From Pseudomonadaceae bacterium UBA836 (GTDB taxonomy: Bacteria; Pseudomonadota; Gammaproteobacteria; Pseudomonadales; Pseudomonadaceae), in assembly GCA_002296055.1 (NCBI GenBank), contig DBHE01000267.1:1-22599 (forward strand): a DNA stretch of 22,599 nt. Direction: 5' to 3'. Positions 14,597 through 22,099 of this stretch are shown piece by piece (position 1 is the first letter of the stretch; each line of letters opens with the position of its first letter). The position numbers were made by a program, and so were the translations under genes. The notes below the pieces were generated by a model. It searched no databases. It was given only the letters and a program-made list of their open reading frames with translations, and had not been told where the DNA came from.

Positions 14597-15328
14597 ATGT
14601 CTGCCAAAACCCAAACCCTGCTACGCGGCGCGCGTGACACTGTCCCAATGCTGGTCGGCGCGCTGCCGTTCGGGCTTATCTTCGGCACGCTGGCGGTCGC
14701 CAGCGGGCTGTCTCTGCCAGCCACCCTGTTGATGTCGGCGCTGGTGTTTGCCGGTTCGGCGCAGTTCATTGCCGTCAGTCTGGTCGCCTCCGGCGCGGGG
14801 CTGGTGGTGTTGCTGCTGACCACCTTTATCGTCAATCTGCGACATATGCTCTACAGCGCCAGCCTGATGTCCCATGTCCGCCACTTGCCGCAGCGCTGGA
14901 AGATCCCGCTGGCGTTCTGGCTGACCGACGAGAGCTTTGCTGTGGTGCACCGCCACTACCTGGACCCGCACCCTCCCAAAGAACTCAAGCACTGGTATTA
15001 CCTTGGCTCCTGCCTGGCGATGTACAGCAACTGGTTTGTTTGTACGCTGCTTGGCGCGCTGCTGGGCAACGCGCTGCCGGGGCTGGCCGACTGGGGGTTG
15101 GACTTTGCAATGGTGGCCACCTTTACCGGCATCGTGGTGCCGCTGCTGCGTACCCGCCCGATGCTGTTGGCCGCGGTGAGCGCCGGGGCGGTGGCAGTGC
15201 TGGCCTATGACCTGCCCTGGAAGCTGGGTTTGATGCTGGCCGCGCTGGCGGGCGTGACTGCCGGCGTGCTGGCTGAACGCTGGCTGGCGGCCCAGCCGGT
15301 AAAGGAGGTGGCCAATGAGTCAGTTTGA
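14597..15328 (+). CDS. azlC: AzlC branched-chain amino acid exporter, large subunit
   Basis: The ATG at 14597 gives 243 residues; a TTG nine codons upstream is a less likely start. AzlC hallmarks are visible: RDTVPMLVGALPFGLIFGTLA near the N-terminus, LVFAGSAQFIAVSL at about 50-63, and FIVNLRHMLYSASL at about 78-91, followed by LTDESFAVVHRHY. Seven or eight membrane helices are expected. Together with AzlD it exports branched-chain amino acids or analogues. The azlD start lies inside the 3' end of this gene (14-bp overlap), so the two are translationally coupled. The upstream region carries a palindrome that could be its operator. Confidence 0.92.
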   Translation: MSAKTQTLLRGARDTVPMLVGALPFGLIFGTLAVASGLSLPATLLMSALVFAGSAQFIAVSLVASGAGLVVLLLTTFIVNLRHMLYSASLMSHVRHLPQRWKIPLAFWLTDESFAVVHRHYLDPHPPKELKHWYYLGSCLAMYSNWFVCTLLGALLGNALPGLADWGLDFAMVATFTGIVVPLLRTRPMLLAAVSAGAVAVLAYDLPWKLGLMLAALAGVTAGVLAERWLAAQPVKEVANESV

Positions 15329-15644
15329 GGTAGCACTGCTGCTAGGCATGGCCAGCATTACCTTCGCCATCCGCTATACGCTGTTTGCGGTGGGTGACCG
15401 CGTGCGTTTCAGTCCGCTGATACAGCAGGCATTGGGATATGTACCTGTGGCGGTGCTGACTGCGATCATCGTGCCAGCCATGCTTATGCCGAGCGGTAAA
15501 GGGCTGGAGCTGACGCTGGACAATGCCTACCTGGTTGGGGGCATCGTGGCGGTGCTGATCGCCGCGTTCAGTCGCAACCTGCTGCTGACCATCTTTGGCA
15601 GCATGCTGGTGTTCTTTCTCTGGCGCTGGTGGCTGCTCGGCTGA
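15315..15644 (+). CDS. azlD: AzlD small subunit of the branched-chain amino acid exporter
   Basis: The 109-residue membrane protein has three to four hydrophobic helices and the AzlD signature TFAIRYTLFAVGDR near the N-terminus, then LGYVPVAVLTAIIVPAML. A near-perfect AAAGGAGGTG Shine-Dalgarno lies within the end of azlC, supporting the start. It forms the small subunit of the AzlCD export complex. Its TGA is immediately followed by the stop codon of the reverse-strand MFS gene, with no intervening base and no terminator. Confidence 0.92.
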   Translation: MSQFEVALLLGMASITFAIRYTLFAVGDRVRFSPLIQQALGYVPVAVLTAIIVPAMLMPSGKGLELTLDNAYLVGGIVAVLIAAFSRNLLLTIFGSMLVFFLWRWWLLG

Positions 15645-16871
15645 TTACCAGAGCGAAACTCGCTTGCTGCGAATGGCCACCAGCATCAGGGTCAGGGCTG
15701 CGCAGGAGATGATAGTTGTGAAGCCCAGTACCGTGGGGGCAAAGCCGATCATATCGCTGACAAAACCCACGCCCAGTACGACCGATGCCATGGTCAGGTA
15801 GGCCATCAGGTAAAACGCCGAGTTGATGCTGCCGCGTTGATCAACCGGTGCAGTATTGCTGATGGAGGCAATGCCTACCACGCCGGTGGCGCCAGCGCCG
15901 CTGGCCGTTGCCAAAGTGGCCAGGGTAAACAGCCACGGTGAGCTGTAGATCACTGCTGCTGCCATCACGCCCAGGCCCAGAATCAAGGTGCTGGGGCCGA
16001 CCAACAGCAGGCGGTCCAAAGGTTGGCGTTTGCAGGCGAACTGGCTGACGCCAGCCATCAGCTGCCAGCCGGCAGCAAAGAGGCCCGCCTTGGTACGGTC
16101 ATCGATGCCTACCAGCTTGGTTGCCAGCGATGGGCCGAGTGACGCGTACAAGCTGCCGGTGGACCAGGCCAGGCAAATGGCGGCTGCGGCAAAGATAAAC
16201 GCCCCCAGCATCTCGCGCGGCACCTTGATGGTGGTGGGGCGCCAGGCGCGCCAGCGAAACTCCGGGTGCCGCTGGCCAATATCTGCGGGCCAGGGCGCAA
16301 ACAGCAACATTGCCACCGTGCCGCTACCCAGGAGCAGCGTTACCGCAAAGGGCCAGGTGAGCGCGGCCTCTCCCAGCCCGAGCATCAGCGAGCTGACGGT
16401 AGGGCCGGCAAACGCGCCGAGCGTGAAAAACAGCGCCGACAGCGTGGCTGCCCGGGTCCAGTTGTCGTTCGGCTCCAGCTCCACCAGTGCGGCCGAGGAG
16501 GCACCTGTGACTATGCCGGTGCCGATGCCGGTCAGCACCCGGGCGGCCCCCAAGCCGTAGATGTCGTTGGCCAAGATGAACATCACCGCACCGGCCATGA
16601 TGAACAGCAGCCCCGGCACCATCATCTGGCGCCGGCCGATCTTGTCTGACAGTGAGCCCAGCGTCAGCAGGGTTAACACGACGCCCAATACATAGATGGA
16701 GAACACGGCAGTAAGCGCTGTCGATGAAAAGCCCATCTTTGCCTGCCACACCGCGTACAAGGGGGTGGGTACGTTGCTGGCGAAGATGGTGGTAAAAATC
16801 GCCATCAGCGCAGCACTCATCGCCACCCGGCGACTGGCTGCGGTACTGCTGTTTGGCGACGGCCCCGACAT
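15645..16871 (-). CDS. MFS-family transporter
   Basis: The start at 16871 is chosen because it has an AAGGAG Shine-Dalgarno seven bases upstream; a TTG seven codons earlier is unnecessary. The 408-residue product has about 12 membrane helices. The cytoplasmic motif A of the major facilitator superfamily is GSLSDKIGRRQM after helix 2, and helix 4 carries ARVLTGIGTGIVTGASSAAL with conserved Arg and Gly. SSTALTAVFSIYVLG is characteristic of a subset annotated as drug- or sugar-efflux MFS. The substrate cannot be predicted. It follows the membrane hydrolase gene on the same strand after 71 bp and could share its message. Confidence 0.88.
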   Translation of the reverse strand: MSGPSPNSSTAASRRVAMSAALMAIFTTIFASNVPTPLYAVWQAKMGFSSTALTAVFSIYVLGVVLTLLTLGSLSDKIGRRQMMVPGLLFIMAGAVMFILANDIYGLGAARVLTGIGTGIVTGASSAALVELEPNDNWTRAATLSALFFTLGAFAGPTVSSLMLGLGEAALTWPFAVTLLLGSGTVAMLLFAPWPADIGQRHPEFRWRAWRPTTIKVPREMLGAFIFAAAAICLAWSTGSLYASLGPSLATKLVGIDDRTKAGLFAAGWQLMAGVSQFACKRQPLDRLLLVGPSTLILGLGVMAAAVIYSSPWLFTLATLATASGAGATGVVGIASISNTAPVDQRGSINSAFYLMAYLTMASVVLGVGFVSDMIGFAPTVLGFTTIISCAALTLMLVAIRSKRVSLW

Positions 16872-16942
16872 CTTCCTGCTCCTTCCCGGCAAAACCGCAA
16901 TTATCGCAGAAGCCGCCGGGCAGCGGACAGTCAGTCAGCTCA

Positions 16943-18007
16943 TCACTGCGGTTGATTAACTGCGGGCTCGCCCAGCGGTTGAGCTAGCTCTGCCAGTGAC
17001 AGCGGCGTGGCTGCATCCAATGCGCGTTCGGCCAGCAGTCGCAGGGTGGAGGCGTCTGGCCTGCGGGCCGGCCAGAGTTCGGTGTGCTCAATCAGCTGCG
17101 TTTGCCCGTCGCCTTCCTCGTTAGCCAGCGCAAAGCGGAACGGGTGGTAGCCGCTCATGCCTAGGCGCAGGTCGGTCGCGACCCACTGTCCGTTGATCAG
17201 GTCGTAGCGTAAGCGGTCGCCGGTAAACCAGCGCAGGCGCTGGTCCTGGGGTGAGTTGACCAGTGCCTGGGCCGCCGCCGTGCTGTTGCGAGGCAGTGCC
17301 GTCAGGGTCAGTGGTTGGTGGTCCAGCCAGCCGGTAAGGCCTTCGTAATAGGTATCGCCATCCACCGCCATGACTCGCCACAGCAGGGTGTTGAACGGTG
17401 TTGGAGTGCTGAAAACCGAGTCGGCGTGCACCTCCTGGGCGGCCAGTGCGATGTGCAAACGGTGTTCTGCCATCGTCTTGCCGACCAGCGTGCTGCTCAG
17501 GTAGAGGCTACTTAACACCAGCGCTGCGCACTGCCAGCGACGGCCGTGGCGGCCCAAACCGATGATCAGCGCCACCAGCACCGCAAGCAGCAGCGGCACG
17601 GTGTACAACGGGTCGATAATAAAGATTGAGGAAATAGCCACTGGCGGCGTGGTTAACGGCCAGAATAGTTGCGTGCCGTAGGTGGTAAAGCTGTCCAGCA
17701 GCGGGTGAGTGCACAGCACCAGTGCCAGCGTCGCAAACAGCCGTCTGCCGCTGTAACCCGCATCGGGCCAGCGCTTTCGAATCAGCCAGGTGAGTACAGC
17801 AGCGAGCGCAGCCAGGACAAACAGCGAGTGGCTGAAGCCACGGTGGTAGGTCATGTCGGCGACGGCGTCGCCGTAATCAATCAGCACATCCATGTCGGGC
17901 AGGGTGGCCAAGGCTGCGCCGTACAGTAAGGCCTTGCGACCTTGCCAACGACCAAGCATTGCGCCCTGGATCGAGGCGCCGAGAACAAGCTGTGTGACTG
18001 AATCCAT
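16943..18007 (-). CDS. Inner-membrane metal-dependent hydrolase (YdjM/DUF457 type)
   Basis: The 354-residue protein has the DUF457 pattern in its N-terminal membrane half: LPDMDVLID at about 36-44 (Asp38 and Asp40), HRGFSHS at 55-61 (His55 and His60), and CTHPLLDSFTTYGTQLFWP at about 99-117 with His101 and Asp105. These His/Asp residues probably bind metal at the membrane face. About four or five helices are followed by a hydrophilic C-terminal domain of roughly 170 residues. The E. coli relative YdjM is LexA-regulated, but no LexA box is seen here. The physiological substrate is unknown in the family. The ATG is at 18007, 98 bp after the crotonase stop on the same strand. Confidence 0.85.
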   Translation of the reverse strand: MDSVTQLVLGASIQGAMLGRWQGRKALLYGAALATLPDMDVLIDYGDAVADMTYHRGFSHSLFVLAALAAVLTWLIRKRWPDAGYSGRRLFATLALVLCTHPLLDSFTTYGTQLFWPLTTPPVAISSIFIIDPLYTVPLLLAVLVALIIGLGRHGRRWQCAALVLSSLYLSSTLVGKTMAEHRLHIALAAQEVHADSVFSTPTPFNTLLWRVMAVDGDTYYEGLTGWLDHQPLTLTALPRNSTAAAQALVNSPQDQRLRWFTGDRLRYDLINGQWVATDLRLGMSGYHPFRFALANEEGDGQTQLIEHTELWPARRPDASTLRLLAERALDAATPLSLAELAQPLGEPAVNQPQ

Positions 18008-18104
18008 GGTGGGGGACTATTCCGCGATAAACAGAGCATCAGACTACTGCATCTGTGACGCTGGCGCAGTCCCCACCAAGGGCTTACTGATCAATCTGCG
18101 GCTG

Positions 18105-18797
18105 TCAGCTCAGGTCGTGCTGACGGTCCAGCTCGATGCAGGCATCCAGCAGCTCGAGATAGGCTTTGCGCGACTTGACCTTGGTCTGGCGGAAGGCGGT
18201 CATGTTCAGCGCTGCCAACTCCTGCGCTTTGGCCATGGCGGCCGCTTCCAGCTCCTCGGCCGCGACCACCTTGTCCAGGAAGCCTGCCTGCACGGCCTCT
18301 TCCGGGGCGAACATTTCGGCATTGATGACAGCGCGCCCAAAGGCGGCCGGCGTCAGGCGTGCGCGGGCTAGTTCGATACCAGCGTGGTGCATGGTCATGC
18401 CGATGGCGGTTTCGTTCAGGCCAATCTTGAACGGTCCGGCTACGCCCACGCGGTAATCGGCAGACAGCAGTAGGAAGGCGCCCTTGGCAATCGCGTGGCC
18501 GGTGCACACGGCAACGATCGGATAGGGGTGCGACAGCATGCGGCGCGACAGGGTCGAGCCAGAGGCTACCAGCGCCTTGGCTGCGTCCGGCCCGGAGGTC
18601 ATCACTTTCAGGTCATAACCACCGGAAAAAATGCCCGGCTTGCCGCTCAGCACCACTACCGCGCGGTCCTTTTCGGCCTGGTCCAGCGCTGCGTTGATCG
18701 CTGCGATCATGTCGGGCGACAAGGCATTGACCTTGCCGTTGTCCAGGCTCAGGTGGGCAACGCCGTCGGCGAAACGATAGGAAACCAGCTCGCTCAT
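18105..18797 (-). CDS. Crotonase-fold enoyl-CoA hydratase/isomerase family protein
   Basis: The 230-residue protein has the crotonase oxyanion-hole segments SGGYDL (58-63) and HAIAKGAFLLLSAD (101-114). Glu129 in LNETAIGM aligns with the first catalytic Glu of enoyl-CoA hydratase. At the position of the second Glu the sequence reads AAFGRAVIN, so that residue seems absent. The enzyme may therefore be an isomerase, a hydrolase or a hydratase of altered specificity. A GAGGA Shine-Dalgarno lies seven bases before the ATG. It acts on an acyl-CoA thioester in the cytosol by family inference; the pathway is not indicated by neighbours. Confidence 0.88.
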   Translation of the reverse strand: MSELVSYRFADGVAHLSLDNGKVNALSPDMIAAINAALDQAEKDRAVVVLSGKPGIFSGGYDLKVMTSGPDAAKALVASGSTLSRRMLSHPYPIVAVCTGHAIAKGAFLLLSADYRVGVAGPFKIGLNETAIGMTMHHAGIELARARLTPAAFGRAVINAEMFAPEEAVQAGFLDKVVAAEELEAAAMAKAQELAALNMTAFRQTKVKSRKAYLELLDACIELDRQHDLS

Positions 18798-18928
18798 CAG
18801 AAAGTCCTCAACTAGAAGTCACGCGGCCTCAATGCCGCAGCAGAGGTCTGGCAGTTTACCAACTAAATCATGACTGGCGAGTCTTGCCGGTAAGCCGCCG
18901 TAGTGGCTGAAATACATGGAAAAAGGGT

Positions 18929-18957
18929 TTGCCAAAGGGCGGGTGTTTCGGTACATT
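18929..18957 (+). promoter_or_regulatory. Sigma-70-type promoter of the tRNA-Ser gene
   Basis: TTGCCA (-35) and TACATT (-10) are separated by exactly 17 bases, and a GC-rich discriminator (AGCGCGCC) follows, the pattern typical of stringently controlled stable-RNA genes. The mature tRNA begins about 40 bp downstream. Confidence 0.75.
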
Positions 18958-18997
18958 AGCGCGCCTCGGTAACAGGGTCGCCTGTTCGCCGAGATCC

Positions 18998-19088
18998 GGA
19001 GAGGTGTCCGAGTGGCTGAAGGAGCACGCCTGGAAAGTGTGTATACGTTAATCGCGTATCGAGGGTTCGAATCCCTCTCTCTCCGCCA
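18998..19088 (+). tRNA. tRNA-Ser (anticodon GGA)
   Basis: The 91-base gene folds as a class II tRNA. The acceptor stem GGAGAGG pairs with TCTCTCC, the discriminator is G and CCA is encoded. The anticodon stem-loop CACGC-CTGGAAA-GTGTG places GGA at the anticodon, reading UCC and UCU. The long variable arm (TATACGTTAATCGCGTA) is typical of tRNA-Ser. The T arm is GAGGG-TTCGAAT-CCCTC. Confidence 0.97.
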
Positions 19089-19100
19089 GACGCGATAGAT

Positions 19101-19140
19101 AAACCCCTGATTTCGTTAGGATTTCAGGGGTTTTTCTTTT
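19101..19140 (+). terminator. Intrinsic terminator of tRNA-Ser
   Basis: A perfect 10-bp stem (AAACCCCTGA with its complement) and a 13-base loop are followed by TTTTTCTTTT, beginning 12 bases after the tRNA CCA. Confidence 0.88.
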
Positions 19141-19154
19141 TCGGCTTTGGAAAA

Positions 19155-19176
19155 TGTCGAAAAAGTGTCGAAAGAG
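19155..19176. repeat. Tandem 11-bp repeat downstream of tRNA-Ser
   Basis: Two adjacent 11-mers, TGTCGAAAAAG and TGTCGAAAGAG, differ at one position. One helical turn per copy and a position just downstream of a tRNA gene recall integrase arm-type sites. The surrounding 245 bp (19141-19385) hold no convincing gene; a reverse frame ending at 19263 is a shadow with no codon bias. Confidence 0.5.
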
Positions 19177-19385
19177 TTCAGACTAAACGCTTCTGGCAGG
19201 TAGTCCTGCGCAAGGTGTACCCCGAAATCTTCTGCAGTACCAGAACGCTCCCGCGATCGGCTTTATGCCGCCTTGTCTGTCCTGATTGGCCCCTTGTTCA
19301 CAATCCCTTTGCGCGTAATGATCAGTTCAACGCGGCAGTGTACTGCGTCCCTGGCCGAGTGCCGGGGTAATGACAAGGAGGCGAT

Positions 19386-20669
19386 ATGGCGGAGTCTGGG
19401 GCGGTGTGGCGCAACTGGTCGGGGTTGCAGCAATCGGCGCCTGCGCGCTGGTGGCGGCCGGGCAGTGAGGAGGAGCTGGTTGCGCTGTTGCAGGGTTCGA
19501 CTGGTGAGGTGCGGGTCACCGGGGCGGGGCATTCGTTCAGTGCGTTGTGTCAGACCTCTGAGAACCTTGTTGCCCTTGACCAGTTAAGCGGGTTGGTTTC
19601 CCACGACGCCGGGCGGTTGACCGCGACGGCGATGGCGGGCACGCCGCTGCACGCGTTGGGGCCGCTGCTCTGGCCGCTGGGGCAGGGGCTGATTAATCAG
19701 GGCGATATCGACGCCCAGTCGTTGGCCGGTGCTTGCGGCACCTCTACCCACGGCACCGGGCTGGGGCTTGGGTCTTTCTCGGCGCAGGTGCGAGGCTTGC
19801 GCCTGGTGACGCCCGGCGGCCAGGTGATTGATGCCGATAGCGAGACCCACCCCGAGATCCTGCAGGCGGGCGCCACCTCCCTTGGCGCGCTGGGCATAGT
19901 GACCCGTATCACGCTGCAGAACCGCGCACGTTATCAACTGGCCGAGCGCGAATATCTGCTGCCGCTGCCTGAAGTGCTCAGCCGCTTTGAGCAATTGGCG
20001 CGGGACAACCGCCACGCCGAGTTCTGGGCGTTCTTTCGCACCGACAAGGCGCTGGTGAAGGTACTGAACGAGTCGACTGCGCCGCCAACGCCCAAACCGC
20101 GCTTTAATCTGCCGGTCGACAAGGTGCTGAATATCACCTCGCGCATTGCCCACGGGGTGGCCGGGGCGGACGCCTGGATGCAGCGGCTGCTGACCGCGCT
20201 GCACTCGGAGGTGCGCCGCGTTGGGCGTTCGCACGAGATATTCCCCAGCTCGCGCGCGTCGCGTTTTAATGAAATGGAATACGAGCTGCCGCTGGCGCGC
20301 GGCCTTGAATGTGTGGAAGAGGTGATGACGACGGTCAAGCGTTCATCTCTGCGTACGTTGTTCCCGCTGGAATACCGCACGGTGGCAGCGGACGATGTCT
20401 GGCTGTCGCCGTTTTATGAGCGCGACAGTGCGTCCATCTCGATTCACCAGCATGTTTGCGCTGATCACCGGCCGCTGTTTGATCTGGTCGAGCCTATCTT
20501 CTGGAAGTACGGCGGGCGTCCGCATTGGGGCAAGTTGCATTCGCTGGATGCGGCGCGGCTGGCCGAGCTGTATCCGCGCTGGGACGACGCTGCCCGCGTG
20601 CGTGAGCGGCTGGATCCGCAGGGGCGCATGCTCAACGACCATTTGCGCAAGCTGCTGGTGCTGCCATGA
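19386..20669 (+). CDS. FAD-binding sugar/alditol lactone oxidase family protein (VAO/ALO type)
   Basis: The 427-residue protein has the VAO-type FAD domain. VRVTGAGHSFSAL at about 42-54 corresponds to the segment where alditol and lactone oxidases bind FAD covalently through His, here His49. SLAGACGTSTHGTG at about 112-125 and GALGIVTRITLQ at about 161-172 complete the domain. The C-terminal ALO domain ends with RPHWGKLHSL (378-387), a signature of D-arabinono-1,4-lactone, L-gulono-lactone and alditol oxidases. It is likely cytosolic, with no signal peptide. An AAGGAGG Shine-Dalgarno lies just before the ATG. The stop overlaps the next start as ATGA, so both proteins should be made together. 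The substrate is not known; the partner suggests an amino- or hydroxy-acid rather than a simple sugar. Confidence 0.88.
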   Translation: MAESGAVWRNWSGLQQSAPARWWRPGSEEELVALLQGSTGEVRVTGAGHSFSALCQTSENLVALDQLSGLVSHDAGRLTATAMAGTPLHALGPLLWPLGQGLINQGDIDAQSLAGACGTSTHGTGLGLGSFSAQVRGLRLVTPGGQVIDADSETHPEILQAGATSLGALGIVTRITLQNRARYQLAEREYLLPLPEVLSRFEQLARDNRHAEFWAFFRTDKALVKVLNESTAPPTPKPRFNLPVDKVLNITSRIAHGVAGADAWMQRLLTALHSEVRRVGRSHEIFPSSRASRFNEMEYELPLARGLECVEEVMTTVKRSSLRTLFPLEYRTVAADDVWLSPFYERDSASISIHQHVCADHRPLFDLVEPIFWKYGGRPHWGKLHSLDAARLAELYPRWDDAARVRERLDPQGRMLNDHLRKLLVLP

Positions 20670-21886
20670 CTATCCACGATGCCTATTTTGCCCAGTTGCA
20701 GGCAGCGCTGCTTGAGGAGGGCGAGCTGCGCCCCCGCCTGATCGTTGACCTGGATCACAATATCGATCAGGCCGTGGCCTTTGCGGCGCGTGCGGGTAAG
20801 GCGCTGCGGCTGGTGGAAAAGTCCCTGCCGTCGTTTGAGCTGCTGGATTACATCGCCCGCCGCGCCGGTACGCGGCGGCTGATGTCCTTTCATCAGCCGT
20901 TTCTCACGCTGGATGCCCGGCATTGGCCGGATGCCGACATTCTGCTTGGCAAGCCAATGCCGGTGGCGCTGGTGGAGCGGTTCTACCAATCGCTTACGGG
21001 CGACTTTGAGCCGCAGCGCCAGTTACAGTGGCTGATCGACTCGCCCGAGCGGCTTGAACAGTATCTGGGGCTGGCGCAGCGGCTGGGGTTGCGGCTTAAC
21101 GTGAATCTGGAGCTGGATGTCGGCCTGCACCGGGGCGGTGTGCCTCAAGGCCGCGCGGGCGCATTGATGCTCAGTGCGCTTCTGCAGCGTATCGCGCAGC
21201 ACCCGCAGCACCTGAGGTTTACCGGCTTTATGGGCTACGAGCCGCACGTGATGATGCTGCCCCGTTTGTTTGGCGAGCCCGAACGCTTGCTGGCGCAGGC
21301 GATGGCTACCTATCAGGCCCGGGTGCAGCAGGTGCAGCGTGAGGCGCCGGCGCTCTGGGCCCAGGCACTGGCCGCAGACGGTCAGCCGCCGCTGACGCTC
21401 AACACCGCTGGCAGTCCAACCTATCGACTGCACGAGCAGGAGCAGGTCAGCAACGAGCTGGCGCTTGGCAGCGGCCTGCTCAAACCGACCCACTTTGATC
21501 TGCCAAGCCTGGCCGGGCACCTGCCGGCTCTGTTCATCGCCACGCCGGTGCTCAAAACGGCTGGCGCTTTCACGCTGCCGGGGGCAGGGCGGCTGCCAGC
21601 ACTTATCTCGCGGTTGGCCGGGCGTGGTAAGCAGGCGCTGTTTATCTATGGCGGCAACTGGCTGGCCGACCCCGTATCGCCTGTCGGACTCAAAGCAAGC
21701 GGGCTGTATGGCACCAGTTCGAATCAGCAGGTCTTGCTGGCGCCGGCGGAGACGGCGCTGCAGGTAGATGATCTAGTGTTCTTGCGCCCCACGCAAAGCG
21801 AGGCGGTACTGCTTCAGTTTGGTGATGTGCTCGCCGTGCGGGCGGGCAGGGTGGTCGGGCGTTGGCCGGTATTTGCTGACGCATAG
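20666..21886 (+). CDS. Fold-type III PLP enzyme, alanine racemase/D-threonine-aldolase-like, atypical
   Basis: The 406-residue protein has the alanine-racemase-type barrel: RPRLIVDLDHNIDQAVAFA at 22-40, then LRLVEKSLPS at 47-56. Lys52 aligns with the PLP lysine of the RPHxKTHK motif in D-threonine aldolases and D-serine dehydratases. SNELALGSGLLKPTHFD and a C-terminal beta domain follow. The relatives' metal-ligand motif (PNHxC or PxHxD near the C-terminus) is replaced by PTQSEAVL at 375-382, so the usual zinc site seems missing. Databases often call this family 'amino acid deaminase/aldolase'; the reaction is unproven. The start overlaps the FAD-oxidase stop by four bases. Confidence 0.8.
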   Translation: MTIHDAYFAQLQAALLEEGELRPRLIVDLDHNIDQAVAFAARAGKALRLVEKSLPSFELLDYIARRAGTRRLMSFHQPFLTLDARHWPDADILLGKPMPVALVERFYQSLTGDFEPQRQLQWLIDSPERLEQYLGLAQRLGLRLNVNLELDVGLHRGGVPQGRAGALMLSALLQRIAQHPQHLRFTGFMGYEPHVMMLPRLFGEPERLLAQAMATYQARVQQVQREAPALWAQALAADGQPPLTLNTAGSPTYRLHEQEQVSNELALGSGLLKPTHFDLPSLAGHLPALFIATPVLKTAGAFTLPGAGRLPALISRLAGRGKQALFIYGGNWLADPVSPVGLKASGLYGTSSNQQVLLAPAETALQVDDLVFLRPTQSEAVLLQFGDVLAVRAGRVVGRWPVFADA

Positions 21887-21905
21887 CCGCTCTGGCTGGG
21901 CACTT

Positions 21906-21922
21906 GCCCCTTGATTCGGGGC
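21906..21922 (+). terminator. Weak hairpin after the PLP-enzyme gene
   Basis: GCCCC/GGGGC with a 7-base loop begins 20 bases after the stop. The following GTTGTCGTC is a poor T-tract, so termination here is uncertain. Confidence 0.35.
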
Positions 21923-22099
21923 GTTGTCGTCAACGTGCCAGCTCGACTCTATACCGCTGCGCCCAGCGGCAGAGCGCTCCCTAGTGTGGCAATCAGCTCT
22001 GCGAGTTTTGCGCTCGTTCACGCGGCTGACCTGCTGGGCTGTTGCCGGAAAGGCCTTTCTTGCACCCTGCCTGCAGGACGTACCTGAGGGGAAGGGAGC

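Noticed and set aside
14470..14600. Leader peptide or attenuator in front of azlC
   Set aside because: A short forward frame exists, but it has no run of Leu, Ile or Val codons, no Shine-Dalgarno and no alternative terminator/antiterminator hairpins.
19263..19340. Reverse-strand peptide VELIITRKGI resembling the I-I-T-R-x-G box of Phd/YefM antitoxins
   Set aside because: Only about ten residues match, the upstream part of the frame is low-complexity Arg/Pro antisense of the FAD-oxidase gene, there is no start or Shine-Dalgarno, and no toxin gene is next to it.
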